From Elymus sibiricus (taxonomy: Eukaryota; Streptophyta; Magnoliopsida; Poales; Poaceae): a stretch of DNA of 64,000 nt. The stretch lies in the NCBI GenBank assembly GCA_039707655.1, contig CM077672.1, positions 458,840,390 to 458,904,389 of the forward strand. The letters are read 5' to 3'. Of the stretch, positions 57,746 to 64,000 are shown one piece after another (the first letter of the stretch is position 1; every line of letters starts with the position of its first letter). The translations under genes were made by a program, and so were the position numbers. The notes under the pieces are model-generated. The model worked only from the letters and a program-made list of their open reading frames with translations, searched no databases and was not told the origin of the DNA.

Positions 57746-59340
57746 TATTGACCACACACCCACGTCGGAAAAAGGAGTATTACAAAAAGACTTTGCAACG
57801 ACTAAGAAGAAAACACTTATTATAACGGCTCATATAAATTTAAGAGCCCCCAGTTAACATGGGAAAAAGAAGCGGTTTTTAACGAACCTCATTTTTAACA
57901 AACAGATTTTAACATAAATATAATGCTTGGTCGAACCGAACAAAAAATTAAGAATTTAGAAAATTTAAGCATGAAAGCGACTTAGCTGGTTAATGTGCTC
58001 GGCGTTGATGACGTGGTGCGGGCTTGTGGCGGGACGAGGACGCATAGTCCTTGGCTTGACCGAGGTCCCAGCCCCCAAGCCCGAGGTGGCCGAGCGAAGA
58101 GCTCGGCTTGATGAAGCAGCGACACGACATGGTCGATGTGGCGAGGCGAAGCCCCCGGTCCAGCCGAGGTGACGAAGCTGATCGGCTGGTGACGCCGAAG
58201 TCCCCGGAGTAGGTTGATGAAGAGATGGCGAAGCCCCCGGTCTAGCCGAGGTGTCGAAGCAGGTCGGTAAGGTGACGTTGCAACCCCCATGCCAGCCGAG
58301 GTGTCGAAGCAGATCGGCGAGGTGGACATCGGCTCGAAGAAGCAACGGCGCGGCGATGCCGACGCAGGTCGAAACTTTGTGACGCGGTCAATGCCGGCTT
58401 GAGAAGTGACCGCGTGGCGATGCTGGCGCGCCCGACCCGTGCAATCCGTAAGGTGACGATGTTATCTTGATGATCATTAGGGAGAGCAGTGCCAAACTCT
58501 TGGTCGGCTCGCCGAGGTGATGATTCGAGGTGGTTGTCGTTGGCTCGATGAAGCAACGGCGCAGTCGATGCCGGCGCAGGTCGGCAGCCATGGAGCAACG
58601 TGGCCGGGCTGGTTTGAGACTGGTGCGACGACGAAGATCGCCTCAGAAAAGGCTTAAAATTTGCAGGCACGTGCTTGGAAACAAAACACAATACCCTATA
58701 AAAAATTCCCTTCAAAAAGGATGTCCGATAATCTGTTCATGAAAAAGATGAACTCGGGTTGGATTCGTTTTCGCGCAGAAAACAGATTCGGAAATTGGCG
58801 CACTCCTCAGGCTGTTCCCGGAGTTTGAGCGGTCGGATCGAGCTGAAATTTTGAGGGATGGTAGATATAGGAATTCCGCAAGCGATCAACTGTTGGATCT
58901 TCGAAAGGATGTCCGAGCTGGACGCTGGACTCCTCGCCCTAAACTCGTCCAGATTCACGTCCAGATTTGACAAGGCTCCGGTATGTCGTAGATCGCCGGA
59001 GATTACTCCATCAGAATACGACGAAATTTTACGAGGTAATTATACACTCAATTCCACACAATTCCACCAAAGGATTTGTCAAAACGACGCTCGAGGAGGC
59101 GGTGACGTTGGACGAGAACCCGCTGTCCAGAAAAAACTGCATGATCGCGCGAGGGCAATGTTGATGTTGAGCCCCCGAGCACCATGGACGATTTTTCCAT
59201 GATCCCGGATGAGATCAGAGTTGATGATGATGAAGAAATCCGTCCGATCTTGACGATCCGAAGAGGAGCCAGGTCCTCGGCCCAGCCGAGGTGACTAGTC
59301 GAGCTGGCGAGGAAGATGCCGACATCGGCAATAAAGCTCG

Positions 59341-60171
59341 TGTCGTGGTATTCTCACGGCAGATGCCATAAGATGGCTAAAAAGGTGGGGTTACAGGAGG
59401 ACGCCGGTGGGTTCCGGAGGCGAGGTTGGCATGCACAAGTGTGAGACACGAGATGTACCCAGGTTCGGGGCCCTCCGGAGAAGTAACACCCCTAGTCCTG
59501 CCGAATGGAGTATGAAGCGCACAAGGGCTACAAGGTTGCTCCTGGAGCTGTGTGGGCGGAGGAGGAAGAAGGGGCTAGGCCGCCGTTCGACCTCTCCAGT
59601 GAGAGTGTGTGTATGTGTGTATGAACTACCAAATGGAGCTGAACTGAACCCCTCTGCATGGAGGCCTCCTGGGGGGTCTTATAGCTCAACCCCCCAGGGT
59701 TACATGGGTAAATTACATGGGCATGGGGCCCTGGTGTCATCGTCTGGGAGCCGGCGGTGGGGGCCGCGGGTCACCGGGTGCGCCGGGTTTGCCGGGCGCG
59801 CCGGGTCCGCCGGGTGCGCCGGGTCCGCCGGGCACGGGCTCGGTCAGCAGCGCGGCACTGTGGCAGGTCTTGTCGTTCGTCATGGGGCGGTCGGCACCGC
59901 CTAGCAACAGGATCGCGCCACCCGGACACCGCCTGCCCCGGGCGGGGGCGCAAGGAGTGCTGTAGCCATGCCCGCATGGGTCGGCGCAAAGGAGGGGGCG
60001 CTGTCGCCATACTTGCCTTGTCGTGAGGGTTTGCCCTCTATCGGCCAGCCGGCATGGGCCAGCCGGCCAGGCCGGGTCGCCATGCCGAGCCGGCTCGCGC
60101 TGGGGAGCCGGCGCGCGGGCCAGAAGGGGGATCCGGGCTCCGTTGCCTACCCGGGGATCATCCCCCCGACA
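59341..60171 (-). repeat. LTR of another Gypsy-type element (family A)
   Basis: 831 bp between TGTCGTGG at 59341 and CCCCCCGACA at 60171, inverted TGTCG/CGACA ends. On the minus strand a CTATAAGACC box falls near 59680 and the shared CAGGA...CCGAACCTGGGTA block near the end (59457-59501), so the LTR reads on the minus strand. CTTCAGAGACTAC, a purine-tract-like sequence, lies just to the right. A stretch at 59764-59840 is a run of CCGGG(T/C)(G/C)C units. Confidence 0.65.
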
Positions 60172-60700
60172 GTAGTCTCTGAAGCTGTGAAGGTTTGCCG
60201 GCTCCAGACAGGAGGGCCTTCAAAGCTTACCCCCCTGTGGAACCAGTTTCTTGATGAAGTGCCGGAGTCCGACCAAGCGGCTCCGTCCGTCCGCACATCG
60301 GCAACGCGGCAGCGGACGCCGGGAAAACCCGCTGGGTGCCGGCTTCCGGAGGCCGGATCGCGGCATCCCGGCCAGGGCGGGAAACGGAAACGTTTGCAAG
60401 CCGAGTCTTGTGTCGCACGACGATTCGCGCCCACCGCCGCTCGACGGGCCGCCATGTGCCATGCCGCGGCGGGCGAGGCCTGCCAGACCACGCGCACGAT
60501 GGGACGCGACTGTGGACCGGATCCACCACTCTGCGCCCTCAGCCCGCGCGCGAGGGATTTATTTTGGCAGCCCTTGGCGGTTGCGCTTCCCTGTGCAGTT
60601 AATGCGAACGGGAAATGTGCGCGCACAGTGCGGGGGAGTGGGGATCGTGGCGCAAACGATCCCACTTCCCCACGTTCTCTCGTGGTTATAAATGAGAAGG
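60172..60700 (-). mobile_element. Internal fragment of the family A element
   Basis: Non-coding GC-rich DNA between LTR A and LTR B, best read as the 3' internal end of family A interrupted by the next insertion. The long frames on both strands show no recognisable domain. Confidence 0.45.
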
Positions 60701-61441
60701 TGTCGTGGTTTTGTCACGGCAGATGTCCTCGTGAAAGGACTTAGTGGTGAGGCCATCGCAACTAGGTGGTAGCTTGAACGGGGCTGATCGTAATCGAGAG
60801 ACGCGAGTTTTACCCAGGTTCGGCCCCTCGCGGTGGAGGTAAAAGCCTACATCCTGCTTGATTGATATTGATCATCATAGTCTCAATTACAAGGGTGCTG
60901 TTTTCCTGTCTCTGTCTCGAGATCTATCAAAACATCTGTCTCGAGACTTGTCTGTCTATCTTGACCTCTAAAAACCTGTCCCTCTTGGGGTGCCCTGCCC
61001 CTCCTTATATAAGTTGAAGGGGCGGCTTACATGAGATTCCGGGTTATACCCGTGATTGGAGTCCTACTCTAAGTCATCCGTGTTGTCCAAGTTAATGGGT
61101 CTCCATCTTGTATTTTGACTCTTTATTGACAGAACCTCGTCCGGGTCACTGTAGCAGACCGGGTTAAGTTCAGGCCTTGCACTGTAGCAGGCCGGGGTTA
61201 AGTTTAGGTCTGGCACTGTAGCAGGACGGGTTAACTTCAGGCCTGGCACTGTAGCAGACCGGGTTAACTTTAGGCCTGCCACTGTAGCAGGCCGGGTCAT
61301 GCTTCGGCCGGGTCTCATCCTCAGGGTGACTTAAGCCCAGAGATGACTTAACCTCAGGGCGACTTAAGCTCAGAGATGACTTAGCCTCAGGGCGACTTAA
61401 CGTCATGAGCCGGGTCATATCGTGGAGTTATATCCCCGATA
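60701..61441 (-). repeat. LTR of a further Gypsy-type element (family B)
   Basis: From TGTCGTGGTTTTGTCACGGC at 60701 to about CCCCGATA at 61441, the last position being a guess from the decayed inverted end. The shared block at 60810-60857 and a TATATAAGG box (near 61005, minus strand) give the orientation. 61140-61400 contains repeated CACTGTAGCAG(G/A)CCGGGTTAA and GACTTAACCTCAGGGC phrases (four or five each). Confidence 0.6.
61145..61400. repeat. Short tandem phrases in LTR B
   Basis: CACTGTAGCAG(G/A)CCGGGTTAA recurs about every 39 bp from 61147 to 61300, followed by GACTTA(A/G)CCTCAGGGC / GACTTAAGC(C/T)CAGAGAT phrases about every 20 bp. Confidence 0.8.
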
Positions 61442-61451
61442 GAAGGGGAGA

Positions 61452-63689
61452 GTGCGGCGGAAACGATCACGCACGCACCCCCGCCTCCTGCTCCTTCTAT
61501 GCTTCCCCTCCACCACGCTCGAGCGAGGTGCCGCCACCGCGCGCTTTGCTCGCGCCCGCCGCCGTGCACCGCGACCAGAGGCCCGCAGCGTGCAGCTCTC
61601 CCTTCCTCCTCCTCTTCATCACCGCATCACGACGCCTGTAGAGCCCTCCAATGGTGCTGCCGAAAGGCTCTTGGGAGGCTCCATTACGACTGAGGCGAAC
61701 ATCCGACACCTCCGCCGTACGAAGTGGCTACCGCCGGCGGAGGCGCCGGTCGCGTGCGCGCCCGTCCCGGAGAGGGTGCCGCAGCCGTGGGAGGGCGAGT
61801 ACATCGTCCTCTACTCGCATTTCGAGCGTAGGCTTGGCCTCCCCGCGAGCCTCTTCTTCCGCGCTTTCCTCGACTTCTTCGGGCTGCAGCCGCATCACCT
61901 CGGCGCCAACGCCATGCTGCAGGTCGCCGGCTTCGCCACGCTCTGCGAGGGCTACCTCGGCATGCTGCCGAATGTGGAGTTGTGGGCCAAGATGTTCTTC
62001 CTCAAGCAGCAGGGGGCATCAGCCGGCGTCATGTCCGACTGCGGGGCAGCGGTGGTCACCGGCCGGCCGAACGGGCCGTTTCCCAAGCTGCCCCTCAAGG
62101 ACTCGGCAAAGAAGTGGCAGACGACCTTCTTCTACGTCCGGAACGCCGACCCGGCGGTGGACGTCATAAATCTTCCGCCCTTTGTCAACACGGCGCCGCT
62201 CGGCAAGCCGAATTGGGGCTACTGCCCCAAGAAACCTCCGCAGAAGATGCTAACCATCTGCCGCTGGGTCGGGGAGATGACGGATCGCGAGGGGCTGAAG
62301 CCGGCTGACCTCATCGCGGCCTTCATCGCCCGCCGGGTTCTGCCGCTGCAGCGCCGGTCGCACCGGATCTGCGACATGAGCGGCCGGCATAACCCGACCC
62401 GGATGTCGACCAAGGAGCTGACGCCGGCCGGGATCGCCCAGCGGGTGAACTACATCTCCAAGGCCGGGTTGAAGGAGGAGGATTGGGGCTTCGAGAAGGA
62501 GCCCTACCACCGGGGGAATCCGGCGCCGGCGGTAAGTCCTTGGTCATTATTCTTTGCCGCTTCAATGCTATTCTTGTGTCCTGACGCGACGGAAGAGCCG
62601 CAGCTATTCGCCAGCCAGCGGAACCACGATGGGCCGAATCCCCAGATTCTGCTGGCCGACCTACCCGACTCGGACGTGGAGGACACCGGCGCCGAGGCGG
62701 AGGAGGGGGCGGTCGAAGCGCGCCTGGCCGACGCCGCGGCCGGCGGGTCACGGCATGCTGGTAAGTCTCCGCCCCCAGATCTACTGCGAGACTGGCCGGA
62801 TGACGATGAGGAGGACCTGACCAGTGCCCGCGGTGCAGCACCCTTGGTTGGGGAGGACGCCAGCGTCGACCCCCCAAGACGGCTGCGGAAGACGGCCGGC
62901 GCCGGGCCGGCCCGCGCGGCGGCGTCCGTCAGCCGGCCGCATGGGAAGGAGGCGGTCGAGTCGAGGCCGGCCGCAAAGCGGCCGGCGGCGACGGGTCCGG
63001 CGCGCGAGAGGGCCATCGTCAAGAAGAAGCGCCGGCTCGCCCCGTCGGAGGGCCAGAGGCGGGAGGTCCCGAAGGTCATTGGGTAAGTGTGTTTTGTCTT
63101 TTTCTGATTCCTTGCTTGTTTCTTGCTTATGCCTCCATCGTGACAAACTTGCCGTGCACAGGTCCGCCCTTGACTTGGCGGTGGTGGCAGCGGAAGCCGC
63201 GGTGGGCGAGGCCGTCTGGAGGAAGACTAGGAGCAGCGCCGTCGACCGCGAGCCGGACCGGACCGCGGAGGAGGACCTCGCGGCCCGCCAGTTCGGCCAA
63301 GATCTTGACGTGGCGACGCACGCCGCCTGGCGGGATCGGGCGGAGGCCGAGAAAGAGATGGCGGAGGCCTCGGCCCGAGCGTGGGAGAGAGCCTCCGCGA
63401 AGCGGGCCAGGACCGCTGAGGACCCGGCCTGGCCGGAGATGGAGAGGGGGCTGACGCCGGACGCCACCATCATCGAGCCGCAGCCGGAAGGGGCGGGCGA
63501 GCCGGCGGAGCGGTCGGAGCCGGACGGCGGCGAGTCGGACGTCGATGAGAACATCGTCGTAGACATGCCGCCCCGGGCCTCCCCGGCAGGAGGATGCGAG
63601 GGCGACGGGAGGGGGCGCGAGGCGGACTCCGCGCCATCCGGCCGAGCGCAGCCGACGCCGGCCCCGGAGGCCGCGACCGGGGACGCTGG
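61452..63689 (+). CDS. TE-associated protein with putative gypsy-type transposon domain, 5' and 3' truncated
   Basis: The frame is open from 61452 but has no ATG before the conserved core, so its start is lost or supplied by another exon. Residues about 85-300 (GEYIVLYSHFERRLGLPAS, FLDFFGLQPHHL, ATLCEGYLGM, FFLKQQ) match the 'putative gypsy type transposon' domain (Pfam Transposase_28) found as an extra ORF in plant Ty3/Gypsy elements. A GT-AG intron at 63083-63161 joins GG to G and continues an Ala/Glu-rich, probably coiled-coil region (AEKEMAEASARAWERASAKR). Another likely intron begins at GTAAGTCC (62532-62539). Between about 62600 and 63080 the protein is acidic then Arg/Lys-rich with a KKKRR signal. 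An Angela-like LTR cuts it at 63690. Not a host gene. Confidence 0.7.
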
Positions 63690-64000
63690 TGTTGGGGAAC
63701 GTTGCATGGGAAACAAAAAATTTCCTACGCTCACCAAGATCGATCTAGGAGATGAACATCTACGAGAGGAGAGATTGCATCTACATACCCTTGTAGATCG
63801 CTAAGCGGAAGCGTTAAGAAACGCGGTTGGTAGTCGAACGTCTTCGCGATCCAATCACGATCCGTCCCGCGAACTCCCGATCAAGTGCCGAACGGACGAC
63901 ACCTCCGAGTTTAGCACACGTGCGGCTCGGCGACGTCCTCTCCTTCTTGATCCAGCAAGCAAGAGAGAGGGGGTAGATGAGATCGGGACCAACATGACGG
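63690..64000 (-). mobile_element. Diverged Angela/WIS-like LTR, partial
   Basis: TGTTGGGGAACGTTGCATGG is the reverse complement of the Angela LTR 3' end. The following sequence is clearly related to the complement of 12100-12346 but is visibly diverged, so it is another subfamily. The rest lies beyond the window. Confidence 0.88.

Larger units (their letters stand above)
54496..59340 (-). mobile_element. Gypsy copy 2, 3' part, inverted relative to copy 1
   Basis: 3' LTR at 54496-54885, then the internal region to at least about 58720 that mirrors positions 1-3360 and 12347-12512. The stretch 58720-59340 probably continues the same element, beyond what copy 1 shows. Between about 56805 and 57345 it has roughly 540 bp that copy 1 lacks, including an extra hairpin cassette and a second GACTCAGGTTGGGTGCGG block. 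The right limit is the LTR at 59341. No gag-pol is visible. Confidence 0.78.

Noticed and set aside
59407..60744. Frames up to 258 codons on both strands
   Set aside because: They span LTR A and its flank, cross the LTR boundary at 60171, and show no domain.
62532..62600. Hydrophobic stretch SPWSLFFAASMLFLC as a membrane segment of the TE ORF
   Set aside because: It begins exactly at GTAAGTCC, is locally AT-rich, and is better read as a retained short intron.

Overview
The window looks like a Triticeae nuclear chromosome (wheat, Aegilops, barley or rye). A small gene island with GC-rich grass-type first exons lies in nested LTR retrotransposons. These include a full-length BARE/Angela/WIS-type Copia element, CTCGG-rich Gypsy elements, a very long solo LTR of the LARD type, and Stowaway, hAT-like and Harbinger-like MITEs. 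Family names are recalled from known Triticeae repeats and no database was searched.

Layout. 1-12931: 3' part of a Gypsy element (+) with its 3' LTR, split by an intact, young Angela/BARE element (3366-12346; 5-bp target duplication; one open 1327-codon gag-pol frame). 12935-14180: about nine units of a ~142-bp tandem repeat with G-rich tracts. 14181-18020: decayed intergenic DNA with a MITE and an AT-rich degenerate repeat. 18222-25115: a complete 15-exon nicotinate phosphoribosyltransferase gene (NAD salvage). 26226-27212: a single-exon J-domain protein gene in the same direction. 27213-31962: intergenic DNA with several non-autonomous DNA transposons. 31990-47435: a tandem Copia array, LTR-internal-LTR-internal-LTR, with dead coding regions. 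47436-54495: a long LTR (+) into which an opposite 4.2-kb solo LTR (50005-54235) has inserted. 54496 to about 59340: a second, inverted copy of the first Gypsy family. 59341-63689: pieces of two more Gypsy-type LTR elements and a spliced TE-associated reading frame with a putative gypsy-type transposon domain. 63690-64000: start of another, diverged, Angela-like LTR on the minus strand.

Only two ordinary host genes are supported. The most unusual signals are structural. The non-coding 3' region of the Gypsy family carries a series of hairpin-bearing cassettes whose stems survive in a copy about 10% diverged, with wobble and one apparent compensatory change. The tandem Copia array holds a 1.75-kb tract of near identity inside otherwise ~2.5%-diverged copies, as expected from gene conversion. 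Three different LTR families share one conserved block near their 3' ends.
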